A stretch of DNA of 64,000 bases from Chersky-840 sp963848335 (lineage in GTDB: Bacteria > Actinomycetota > Acidimicrobiia > Acidimicrobiales > UBA8190). Below the pieces are notes generated by a model that did no database searches, was not told the origin of the DNA, and was given only the letters and a program-made list of their open reading frames with translations. Shown here one piece after another: positions 8,206 through 15,586 of this stretch. A program made the translations under genes and the position numbers. The stretch is from contig CAWKDD010000001.1 of NCBI GenBank assembly GCA_963848335.1, forward strand, positions 1,240,001 to 1,304,000, written 5' to 3'. Numbering within the stretch: the stretch's first letter is position 1; the number at the start of each line of letters is the position of its first letter.

Positions 8206-9009
8206 TCAGGCGCCGCATGCCACCGCCGGACCGGGTCGGGCCAGGGCGTTGACGGCGTCAAGGTTGCGCGCCGTGCAGTGCCGTAGCCACCTCAGCGCCT
8301 CGGGTGACAAGCGGTCGCACACCCAGTCCCAGTGCAACGACACGGCGTCACCGGGTCTGAGGTCGTCGACGAGGGTGTGTCCGTCGAGGCTGCGCCGGGC
8401 CTGCTCGGTCTGCTCGGCCCCCAGCGCCAGGCGCGACCCGTCGAAGCGGAGCCTCCGGCTCCGCACCGTCACGACCTCTCCCGTGACGGCTTCGATGTGG
8501 CCCCAGCGGATTCGGCACCGGTCGAGGACCTCGAGGGGCGGCCCGTCCATACCCGCACGCAGGAGCCCGAGCCAGGGGTAGACGGCGAAGACGTGGAAGT
8601 TGTGTTGGGGGACACCGGCGGGAGCCGCCGACACCACGTGCCCGAGCTGCGGCCCGGCCCGGCGCTCGAAACGGTCGTCGAGCGATGTCGCCAGAGCGCC
8701 GGCGGGCACCCGCGTCACCAGTTCGTTGCCGGTCCAGTAGGCCTCGACCACCCGGGGGTCGAGCGGATCGGCGATGCCGTTGCAGCCCGCGATGAGCTGC
8801 AGGTACGGCCATGCTCCTTCGAACCGGGCCGCCAGCGCGCCCAGCCCCCGGAGCTCGGCACCTTCCGAGGCCATGCCGAGGAGGCCGGTCGGGTCCCCGG
8901 GGCCGCAGTACCCGAGCGCGTTGGGAGGGTAGGCGTAGCGGGCGAAGAGGAGGGGCCCGGGCAGATGTCGTCCCCGGGGTGCCCGGTCGGGAACGCCCTC
9001 GGGGCTCAC
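8206..9009 (-). CDS. DUF6390-like protein at the end of the hydrogenase operon
   Basis: 267 residues from a GTG at 9009, which overlaps the stop of the EamA gene (GTGA). It begins with a conserved-looking LLFARYAYPPNALGYCGP, continues through GAWPYLQLIAGCNGIADPLDP and VEAYWTGNELV, and ends near LHWDWVCDRLSPEALRWL. From memory this resembles the DUF6390 family seen beside hydrogenase and hypC genes in actinobacteria; that assignment needs a profile search. No cofactor motif is evident, although Cys, His and Trp residues cluster in several conserved-looking blocks. As the last gene of a tightly overlapping nine-gene unit it probably serves hydrogenase assembly or regulation (inference). Confidence 0.7.
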   Translation of the reverse strand: MSPEGVPDRAPRGRHLPGPLLFARYAYPPNALGYCGPGDPTGLLGMASEGAELRGLGALAARFEGAWPYLQLIAGCNGIADPLDPRVVEAYWTGNELVTRVPAGALATSLDDRFERRAGPQLGHVVSAAPAGVPQHNFHVFAVYPWLGLLRAGMDGPPLEVLDRCRIRWGHIEAVTGEVVTVRSRRLRFDGSRLALGAEQTEQARRSLDGHTLVDDLRPGDAVSLHWDWVCDRLSPEALRWLRHCTARNLDAVNALARPGPAVACGA

Positions 9010-10046
9010 GCGCCCACCGCGTCGCCCCGATGCGACCTCTCGCTGCGGAGGCCGGCGACGAGCACGACGCCGGCCCCGGCCACGACCATCACGAGGCCCA
9101 GTGCCTGGGGCGCCAGCGACGTCGTTCCGGCCATGGCTTGGAGCAGGGCCGTGACCAGTGCGCTTGCCACCAGGACCGAGGTGACGTCGACGGCCCGGGC
9201 CCGGGCCAGCGCGGTCATCCAGGTGCCGACATAGGCCGCCAGCAGCAGGCCGGTCAGCAGCGCCCACCCGACCTGAGTGGCGTCGAACGCCGCCAGGATG
9301 TGGAACGTGCCCGTGGCCGACAGGTAGACGACGAGGGCGAGTGCGCCCACTCCCATGCGCACCAGGGCCATGGCGGCAGGTGCCACGTCGCGCAGGAGGA
9401 TCTTGGCCACGACGACCTCCACCGCCCACAGCAAGGTGGCGCCGAGGACGAGAAGCTCGCCCCGGTCCGCGGCGAGGTGCCCGACACCCCCTGCGATGGC
9501 GACCTGCCCGACCACGAGCACGGCGATGGCCACCACGTTCCACCACGTCACGCGTTCGCGCAGGAACGGCAGAGCGAGCACTGCCACCCAGACGACCAGT
9601 GTGTCGTGCCAGAACGCGGCGGGCGTGGCCGTGGAGTCGGCGAGACCGTCGAAGAACAGGACGAAGGCGACGCCGCCACCCACGATCCCCACGTAGGCGA
9701 GCCCCACCCACCGGGCTGGTCCCCACCCCCGCATCCCGGTCGCCACCGCTGCGGATCCCGGGCCTCGGGCGACGGTGACGAAACGTGCGGGCGCCGATCG
9801 GGCCCGACGGCTCCGCACGCTCCAGGCCACCACGGCGGCAGCGGCGAGGACGAGCGTCGCCACCAGGTTCTTGGCCGTCGTGTACACCGACGGTACGGCG
9901 ATGGAGTGCACGCCGTAGCTGTTGACGAAGACCGAGAGCCCGCTCACCAGGGCGGTCATCCCCGCCACCACCACACCGGGGAGCCCTCTGGCGTCGCCGG
10001 CCCCGGCGCCCGTCCCGGCGGTCACGGGGCCCGGGCGCGCCCTCAT
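9006..10046 (-). CDS. EamA/DMT-family membrane transporter inside the hydrogenase operon
   Basis: 346 residues with about ten hydrophobic helices arranged as two EamA repeats, e.g. GVVVAGMTALVSGLSVFVNSY, NLVATLVLAAAAVVAW, GLAYVGIVGGGVAFVLFF, VVAIAVLVVGQVAIAGG, LLVLGATLLWAVEVVVAKILL and the terminal LGLVMVVAGAGVVLVAGL. The DMT superfamily exports or imports small metabolites and amino acids; the substrate here is unknown. ATG 10046 overlaps the hypC stop (ATGA), and its own stop overlaps the next GTG (GTGA). A transporter embedded in a hydrogenase operon could supply nickel, or a ligand precursor or redox metabolite, but DMT proteins are not established nickel permeases, so this is only a lead. 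Confidence 0.8.
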   Translation of the reverse strand: MRARPGPVTAGTGAGAGDARGLPGVVVAGMTALVSGLSVFVNSYGVHSIAVPSVYTTAKNLVATLVLAAAAVVAWSVRSRRARSAPARFVTVARGPGSAAVATGMRGWGPARWVGLAYVGIVGGGVAFVLFFDGLADSTATPAAFWHDTLVVWVAVLALPFLRERVTWWNVVAIAVLVVGQVAIAGGVGHLAADRGELLVLGATLLWAVEVVVAKILLRDVAPAAMALVRMGVGALALVVYLSATGTFHILAAFDATQVGWALLTGLLLAAYVGTWMTALARARAVDVTSVLVASALVTALLQAMAGTTSLAPQALGLVMVVAGAGVVLVAGLRSERSHRGDAVGA

Positions 10047-10303
10047 GTCCGGACCTCGTGCCCGGCGTCGCCGGCCCCGTACCGCGCCCCCAGGCGCAGC
10101 TCGCTGGCCACCGCCTCGGCGTCGGCGGCGTCGACCCGGTCGATGGCGTACCCGCTGTGGACCACGAGCCACTCCCCGGGCATGGGGTCGGGGCCGTCGA
10201 GGGCCAGCAACGAGACGCGGTGGACGGTCCCGTCCACGCTCTCGACGTCCACCGCGCCGGGGCCCGACCCCCGCAGCACGCGGTGGAGCCGGCTCATGCA
10301 CAT
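10043..10303 (-). CDS. hypC: HypC/HupF-family hydrogenase maturation chaperone
   Basis: 86 residues starting MCMSRLHRVL. The invariant Cys2, which in HypC contacts the Fe(CN)2CO assembly intermediate and the hydrogenase large-subunit precursor, is present. The usual following motif (CxxxP) lacks its Pro. The beta-barrel core is recognisable: AVDVESVDGTVHRVSLLALD, then GEWLVVHSGYAIDRVDAADAEAV, matching the HypC GDYVLVHVGFAI segment. ATG 10303 has a strong AAGGAGG 7-8 nt upstream (about 10311-10317). It overlaps the end of the protease gene by 10 nt and the start of the EamA gene by 4 nt. No hypA, B, D, E or F is in this window, so the rest of the maturation set must be elsewhere. Confidence 0.8.
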   Translation of the reverse strand: MCMSRLHRVLRGSGPGAVDVESVDGTVHRVSLLALDGPDPMPGEWLVVHSGYAIDRVDAADAEAVASELRLGARYGAGDAGHEVRT

Positions 10304-10802
10304 GCCTGGACCTCCTTGATCAGTTCGACCACGCTTCGCACCGCCAGCGGGACCGCCGCGTCCACGGCCGGGCTGAGCCCCGTGCCCATGGCGAAGTCCT
10401 CGCCTTCGATGCCCACCACGACCACGCGCGCCGGCGCCTGGTCGAGGGCCTGGGCCAGGCGCAGCACCCCGGGAAGGCCGATTCCGTGGGTGCTCGTGGC
10501 GCCGGGGCCCGAGCCCCACTCCGTCACGTCGAGCACCTGGACCGTGCCCGGGGTCCCCCCGAACGCAGCGCGTCGACCACGATGGCCAGGTCGGCCCCGT
10601 CCCATCGGCCCAGCAGGTCGAGAGGGTCGACCACGGGACCGATGTCGATCGTCGCCGGGGCTTCCTTCGCGCTGGCTGCGGCCACCGCCGGCCCCGCACC
10701 GTCGTCGCGCCGGTACTCGTTCCCCATGCCGGCCACCACCACCCTGAAGGGGGCGCGCACCGGGGGCGTCTCCGCAGCCGTGCTCGACGCGTCCCCGGTC
10801 AC
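10294..10802 (-). CDS. hydrogenase maturation protease (HycI/HyaD type), frame-disrupted
   Basis: Starts at GTG 10802, overlapping the hydA stop (GTGA). The first part reads VVVAGMGNEYRRDDGAGPAVA and PLDLLGRWDGADLAIVVDALR: the GxGN..RxDDGxG motif and metal-binding acidic residues of [NiFe] hydrogenase C-terminal endopeptidases. The frame is then lost at a run of six C (10555-10560; six G on the coding strand) and resumes in the -1 frame as TPGTVQVLDVTEWGSGPGATSTHGIGLPGVLRLAQAL. Adding one G gives 170 whole codons and a normal family length. The His in STHGIGL matches the conserved third metal ligand. A sequencing deletion is most likely; a real mutation or programmed slippage is possible. Substrate: the HydA C-terminal tail. 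Confidence 0.75.
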
Positions 10803-12104
10803 GACGCCACCACCGTCACGTCGAGGAAGTGGGCTGCGCACGAGATGCAGGGATCGTGGTTGCGGACCGACTGCTCGCAGCGCCAACGCAGCTCGTCGTC
10901 TCCGAGCTCGAGCGCCCCCTGGGCCACGCGACGCAGGTCCGCCTCGATGGTGAGCTGGTTCTGCGAGGTGGGCGGCACGATGCGGGCCCAGAGGATCGTG
11001 CCCGAGGCGTCGATCTCGTACTGGTGGAAGAGCAGGCCCCGAGGGGCCTCGGTCGCACCGGTGCCGAAGCCCGCTCGTGGCGCCACCGGGACCGCGGCGC
11101 GCGGGGGCGGGGTGTAGGACTCTGCCAGCGTCAAGGCCTCCTCGCAGGCGAACGACGAGCTCGACGGCGCGTACCACGATGCTGCGGAAGGGGTTGTCGA
11201 CCACCGGACCCAACCCCGCTCCCGCCGCGGCGTCGGCGGCCGAGGCGGGGAGCGTCCCCGCATTGAGCGCGTAGCGGGCCAAGGGCCCGGTGAGGTACGG
11301 GTCGCGTCCTGCCAGCCGGGCATGCAGCGCCGTGGACCGGGCGACGTGCTCTTCGACGACGAGGTCGGCCAGCTCGGCCGGGCTCACGTCCAGACCTTCG
11401 GAGGAGGCGGGCCGGCCGCGCTCGATGGCATAGCGGTCGCCGTCGCGCAGCGCCACGAACCGGTAGTCACCCGACACGTCGGGGAAGTCGAAGCCCGCCA
11501 CCCACGCCACCGTGGCCAGGGCGTCGTCACGGGCCCGGCGCAGGGGCTCCTTCAAGGCCGCCACCGAGGCTGGATCGGGTGCCCGGTAGAACCCGCCCAC
11601 GCGCACGTTGACCGGGTGCACGGCGCGGCCGCCCACCGTCTCCATGACCAGGTTGCCCGTCCTCTTGATCCGCAGGCCCCGCTCCACCGCGCTCCGGTCG
11701 ATCTGGGCGAGCTCGACGGCGTCGGCACAGCCCAGGAAATCGGGGGCGTGCAAGAGGTAGATGTGCAGGGCGTGGCTCTGGATCCATTCCCCGCAGTACA
11801 GGAGCCGCCGCAGGCGACCGATCTCTTCGTCCACCGTGACGCCACAGGCGTCCTCCATGGCGGAACATGCGCTCATCTGATAGGCGACCGGACAGATCCC
11901 GCAGATGCGCGCCGTGATGTCGGGAGCTTCGGTGAAGTGGCGACCCACGAGCAGCGCCTCGAAGTACCGGGGCGGTTCGAAGATCTCGAGGGCGACGTCG
12001 GTGACGGCGCCGTTGCGCACTTCCACCCTCAGCGAGCCCTCGCCTTCGACCCGCGACAATCCCTCGACGCCGATGACCCGGGCCGCGTTCGAGCCATGGG
12101 TCAT
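10799..12104 (-). CDS. hydA: group 3b [NiFe] hydrogenase large (alpha) subunit, frame-disrupted
   Basis: ATG 12104 (MTHGSNAARVIGVEGLSRVEGEG) overlaps the small-subunit stop. The N-terminal active-site motif is ARICGICPVAYQMSA (RxCGxC); the C-terminal one is NHDPCISCAAHFLDVTVVAS (DPCxxCxxH). These four Cys coordinate Ni and Fe(CN)2CO. The nine residues after the final His are the tail normally removed by the maturation protease. The frame shifts +1 near 11153, where GTC-GTT-CGC should read GTC-TTC-GCC (ELVFACEEAL). Removing one base gives 435 whole codons, the usual length. The enzyme is cytosolic, reversibly coupling H2 oxidation to NADP+ reduction with HydBGD. The other motifs are intact, favouring a sequencing insertion. 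Confidence 0.88.
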
Positions 12105-12937
12105 GGGCCCTGCTCCGACGGGCCCGGGCGCACCGGGATCCGGGCCCGGGGGAGGGAGCCTCCCTGGGCCACGGACTCGTCCAGGAAGGCAGGCGCTCCG
12201 GCGTTGAAGGTACGGAACAGGCGTGACACGTCGACCGGCGCCATGCCCTGGTGGCGGAGCTCCGAAGCGAGCGACGCCGTGTTGGCGGTATCGGCGGGTC
12301 CGAAGCAGCCGAAGCATCCCCGTCCCACGGCCGGGCACAACGCACCGCACCCCGTCCGGGTCACCGGGCCCAGACAGGCGGTCCCCTCGCTCACGAGCAG
12401 GCACACGGTGCCGCGGCCCTTGCACTCCTGGCACACCGAGTGGCCCGGGATCACCGGGCGGCGCCCCGCCAGCGTGGCGGTGATCACCTCGAGGAGCTGG
12501 TGGCGGTCGATGGGACAGCCGTGAAGCTCGAAGTCCACCTCCACGTGGTCCGCGATCGGGGTGGAGGTGTCGAGGGAGGTGATGTACTCGGGATGGGCGT
12601 AGACGGTCCCCGCGTACTCGCCCGAAGCGGCGAAGTTGCGCAGTCCCTGGATCCCTCCGGCGGTGGCGCACGCCCCGATCGTGATGAGCAGACCGGAGTT
12701 GTCCCTCACGTCCCGGATACGCCGGGCGTCGTCGGGGGTCGTGATCGAGCCCTCCACCAGCGACACGTCGTAGGGACCCGAGACCGTGGCTCGCGACATC
12801 TCGGTGAAGTGGGCGATCCGCACGGTACCGGCCAAGGTCAGGAGCTCGTCCTCGCAGTCGAGCAGGCTCAGCTGGCAACCGTCACAGGACGCGAACTTCC
12901 ACACGGCCACCGTGGGTCGTGGGTCGGGACCCCTCAT
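12101..12937 (-). CDS. hydD: group 3b [NiFe] hydrogenase small (delta) subunit
   Basis: 278 residues; ATG 12937 overlaps the hydG stop (ATGA). The proximal cluster ligands start with ASCDGCQLSLLDCEDEL (CxxC), followed by LITIGACATAGGIQG and HGCPIDRHQLLEV. The medial and distal [4Fe-4S] sites are in CQECKGRGTVCLL and GTACLGPVTRTGCGALCPAVGRGCFGCFGP. This subunit carries electrons from the NiFe site of HydA to the HydB/HydG diaphorase module. There is no Tat signal, as expected for the soluble group 3 enzymes. The sequence is intact over its whole length and its own stop overlaps the hydA ATG, keeping subunit synthesis coupled. Confidence 0.93.
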   Translation of the reverse strand: MRGPDPRPTVAVWKFASCDGCQLSLLDCEDELLTLAGTVRIAHFTEMSRATVSGPYDVSLVEGSITTPDDARRIRDVRDNSGLLITIGACATAGGIQGLRNFAASGEYAGTVYAHPEYITSLDTSTPIADHVEVDFELHGCPIDRHQLLEVITATLAGRRPVIPGHSVCQECKGRGTVCLLVSEGTACLGPVTRTGCGALCPAVGRGCFGCFGPADTANTASLASELRHQGMAPVDVSRLFRTFNAGAPAFLDESVAQGGSLPRARIPVRPGPSEQGP

Positions 12938-13788
12938 CGTTCGCGCTGGGTGAGCAGGTGGGACACCACTCCGGCGTAGGGCACGATGGGGCCGTCACGG
13001 CACAGCAGGAAGGGTCCCAGCTGGCAGTGCCCGCACCAGGCCACACCGCATTCCATGTTGCGTTCCAGCGACACCCAGATCCGGTGGGGATCGACGCCCT
13101 CGTCCATCAGCGAGCGGGCCGTGAACCGCATCATGATCTCGGGCCCGCACACGAGCACGGTGGTCCGGGCCGGATCGAATCCGGCTCCTGCCAGGAGCGA
13201 GGTGACGAGCCCCACGTGGCCGGTCCACCCGGGCTCCGAGACATCGACCGTGACGGCCACCTGCGCGCCGGACCGGGCCCATGTCTCGAGGTCGTCGGGG
13301 AAGATGACCTGTGAGGGGGCACGCGCCCCCACGACGACGAAGACCCGCCCGCCGTGGCTCGCCCGGCGCTCCACCAGCTCGTTGACCGCGCCGCGCAGCG
13401 GGGCCAGGCCGATCCCCCCGGCCACCACGACGACGTCGTCCCCCGTGTCGGTATCTCCCCGGGCGACGGTGTCCTCCCCGGTGTGGCGGTGGCCGACGTC
13501 CCAGTGGGTGCCGAAGGGTCCGCGGACGCCGATCACGTCGCCGATCTGCGCCTTGCACAGGGCTCGTGTGACCGACCCCACGGCGCGCACCGTGTGGCGC
13601 AGCGGGCCGTCGTCGTTGGGGGCGCTGCTCACCGAGATGGCGGCCTCCCCGACGCCGAACGCGGTGAGCATGTTGAATTGGCCCGAGCGGAACGCCATGG
13701 GTACGTCGGCGACGGGGGAGAGCGACAGCGTCGTCACATCTTCGGTCTCGGTACGCCGTCCCACCACGCGGTAGAGCATCGGCGTCAT
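12934..13788 (-). CDS. hydG: hydrogenase gamma subunit, FAD/NAD(P)H oxidoreductase
   Basis: 284 residues from ATG 13788 (MTPMLYRVVGRRTET); an in-frame ATG at 13857 would overlap the preceding gene by 11 nt and is less likely. Ferredoxin-NADP-reductase fold: FAD-binding block FRSGQFNMLTAFGVGEAAISVSS, nucleotide-binding VVVVAGGIGLAPLRGAV, VLVCGPEIMMRF, and a C-terminal [2Fe-2S] site ECGVAWCGHCQLGPFLLC. This is the arrangement of the gamma subunit of sulfhydrogenase-type group 3b enzymes, which exchanges electrons with NADP(H). It follows the cNMP-domain gene with a 58-bp gap, the only real gap in the operon, and overlaps hydD downstream. Confidence 0.92.
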   Translation of the reverse strand: MTPMLYRVVGRRTETEDVTTLSLSPVADVPMAFRSGQFNMLTAFGVGEAAISVSSAPNDDGPLRHTVRAVGSVTRALCKAQIGDVIGVRGPFGTHWDVGHRHTGEDTVARGDTDTGDDVVVVAGGIGLAPLRGAVNELVERRASHGGRVFVVVGARAPSQVIFPDDLETWARSGAQVAVTVDVSEPGWTGHVGLVTSLLAGAGFDPARTTVLVCGPEIMMRFTARSLMDEGVDPHRIWVSLERNMECGVAWCGHCQLGPFLLCRDGPIVPYAGVVSHLLTQRER

Positions 13789-13846
13789 GACCCCGGGCTG
13801 CGCTGCGTCGTCTCTCCCGCCCCTGGGCCGGTGCGTCCCGACGAGG

Positions 13847-14323
13847 TCAGCGAGCACTGCCGGTCCCGGTCCCGTAGAGGTCGAGCAGTCGGATGCGGGT
13901 CATCTGCAGCCGTTCGAGGAGTACCCCGGCCACCCGCTTCATGAGCTCGTACCCCAGCGCCGGGTCGGCCTGCGACTTGTCCCGCAGACAGGCCCCGTCG
14001 ACGGCGACGGCCCCCACGGCGTCCACGGCGCGGGCGTCGAAGTGCCAGCGGTAGGGAGGGACCAGCCAGCTCCACCCCACGGCGGCACCGGGATCGAGCG
14101 TTTCGATCACGATCGGCCCCGTGCCCGGCGAGTGCACCTCGATGGCGACCCGGCCGCGGCGCAACAGGTAGAGGGTGTTGGCGGGGTCGCTCTCGGCCAA
14201 CAGCAGGTCTCCGGGGGCGAACGACACGTTCTGGGCACAGCCGGCCACGCTGGCGACGGCATCCCCGGGCAGTCCCGCCAGGAGCGGATGCGCCGAGACG
14301 AGCTCGGCCAGCGACGTCGTCAC
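13847..14323 (-). CDS. cyclic-nucleotide-binding-domain protein of the hydrogenase operon
   Basis: 158 residues from GTG 14323, overlapping the hydB stop (GTGA). It is a lone CRP-type sensor domain without a helix-turn-helix: LLAGLPGDAVASVAGCAQNVSFAPGDLLLAESDPANTLYLLRRGRVAIEV (about 10-62), then VIETLDPGAAVGWSWLVPPYRWHFDARAV. The canonical phosphate-binding cassette (GE...RxA) is replaced by GWSWLVPPYRW, so cAMP binding is doubtful. Proteins of this form are recurrent companions of group 3b hydrogenases. The position between hydB and hydG suggests a regulatory or accessory subunit (inference). The C-terminal helix KRVAGVLLERLQMTRIRLLDLY could mediate dimerisation. Confidence 0.85.
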   Translation of the reverse strand: MTTSLAELVSAHPLLAGLPGDAVASVAGCAQNVSFAPGDLLLAESDPANTLYLLRRGRVAIEVHSPGTGPIVIETLDPGAAVGWSWLVPPYRWHFDARAVDAVGAVAVDGACLRDKSQADPALGYELMKRVAGVLLERLQMTRIRLLDLYGTGTGSAR

Positions 14324-15489
14324 GAGGCCCGTCCCGGCGGGGCGGCGCCGGCGCGCACCGCTCCGTCGGTGCCGCCGATGGCCGCCACCTCGGCGGTGAG
14401 GTCGATGCCCACAGGGCACCAGGCGATGCACCGGCCGCAGCCGATACAGCCCGAGGTGCCGAACTGGTCCCACCACGTGGAGAGCTTGTGGGTCAGCCAT
14501 TGCCGGTAGCGCGACGACGTCGAGGGGCGTACCGGCCCTCCGTGGAGGTAGGAATGGTCGAGGTCGAAGCACGACGACCACGACCGCTGGCGGGTGACCT
14601 CGCCGCTGAGGGACGTGGTGTCGCGGACGTCGCTGCAAAAGCACGTCGGGCAGACAAGGGTGCAATTCCCACACGCCAGGCAGCGGTCCGCCACGTCGTC
14701 CCACTGAGGGTGCTCCAGGTTGCGGGCCAAGAGCGCGGCCAGCCCATCTGTGGGCAGCTTCCGCGTCATGGCGCGCTCGGCCGCCTCGAGCATGGCCTGC
14801 CGGGCTCCGAGGTCGGGGGCCGTGGCCTCGGAGGTGGGGACGCGCGCCAGGACCTCGGCGCCGAGATCGGTACCCACCCGGACGACGAAGCGGTGCCCGA
14901 CCCCGTCGCTGAGCTCGGCCAGCGCCAGGTCGAACCCACCCTCGGCGTGGGGGCCCGTCCCCATGGAGGTGCAGAAACAGGTGTCGGCGGGTGTGCCGCA
15001 CTCGGCGGTCACGATGAAGGCGCCGTCTCGGCGTGCCAGGTAGCGGGGGTCGGGAACGGTGCCGGTGCGCAGCACCCGGTCGAGCACGTCCAGGCCGGCG
15101 AGCTCGCACGGTCGCGCCCCGATGATGGCCATCGGCCCCGATGGGGGCACGGGTTCCGTGAACGACACCTCGCCGTCGCGCCTGGCGCGCCACAACTCCT
15201 GGGTGGGGGGGAAGAACTCGGCCTTCCACGAACCGGGACCGACGGCCCAAGCGAAAAGCGTCTCGTCGTCGGTGTGCTCGAGGCGGTACCGCCCCGGGGC
15301 CTGGTGGTCGTGACAGCCGAGGGGCAGCTGCGCGACGCCGGTCACGTGCCCGGGCATGATGGCCCCGTCCCGCACCACCGGTCCCATGGTGTCGTAGCCG
15401 AGGTCGGCCAGCACCGTGATCAAGGTGTCGAGGCCCCGGGCGTCGATCTCCACCGTGTCCCCGACGTTCACGGTGTCCCCGAGGCTCAC
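14320..15489 (-). CDS. hydB: hydrogenase beta subunit, iron-sulfur protein
   Basis: 389 residues; first gene of the operon, starting at GTG 15489 (GTG codons a few residues later, e.g. before EIDARGLDTL, are alternatives). The N-terminal half matches the sulfhydrogenase beta subunit/4Fe-4S dicluster family: PSGPMAIIGARPCELAGLDVLDRVL, then DTCFCTSMGTGP. Two ferredoxin-type sites follow: CLACGNCTLVCPTCFC (about 280) and CIGCGRCIAWCPVGID (about 350). It relays electrons between the FAD subunit HydG and the small subunit HydD. Gene order beta-gamma-delta-alpha is that of archaeal hydBGDA, with the cNMP-domain gene inserted after hydB. The 97-bp gap from gdhA's end must contain the operon promoter; no convincing -10/-35 is visible. 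Confidence 0.92.
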   Translation of the reverse strand: MSLGDTVNVGDTVEIDARGLDTLITVLADLGYDTMGPVVRDGAIMPGHVTGVAQLPLGCHDHQAPGRYRLEHTDDETLFAWAVGPGSWKAEFFPPTQELWRARRDGEVSFTEPVPPSGPMAIIGARPCELAGLDVLDRVLRTGTVPDPRYLARRDGAFIVTAECGTPADTCFCTSMGTGPHAEGGFDLALAELSDGVGHRFVVRVGTDLGAEVLARVPTSEATAPDLGARQAMLEAAERAMTRKLPTDGLAALLARNLEHPQWDDVADRCLACGNCTLVCPTCFCSDVRDTTSLSGEVTRQRSWSSCFDLDHSYLHGGPVRPSTSSRYRQWLTHKLSTWWDQFGTSGCIGCGRCIAWCPVGIDLTAEVAAIGGTDGAVRAGAAPPGRAS

Positions 15490-15586
15490 GGTCGGAATGG
15501 TAAGGCGTCGGGAGCCAGGGCGACAGGAGTGTGCCCCCGGGTCCTCCCACCAGGGCGTCGGTCGAGGGTCCCTCGTGGGGTCATGG

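Noticed and set aside
10550..10565. Programmed -1 frameshift as the preferred explanation for the broken protease gene
   Set aside because: So many other indels occur in this window that a sequencing deletion in a G-run is the simpler explanation; kept only as a possibility.
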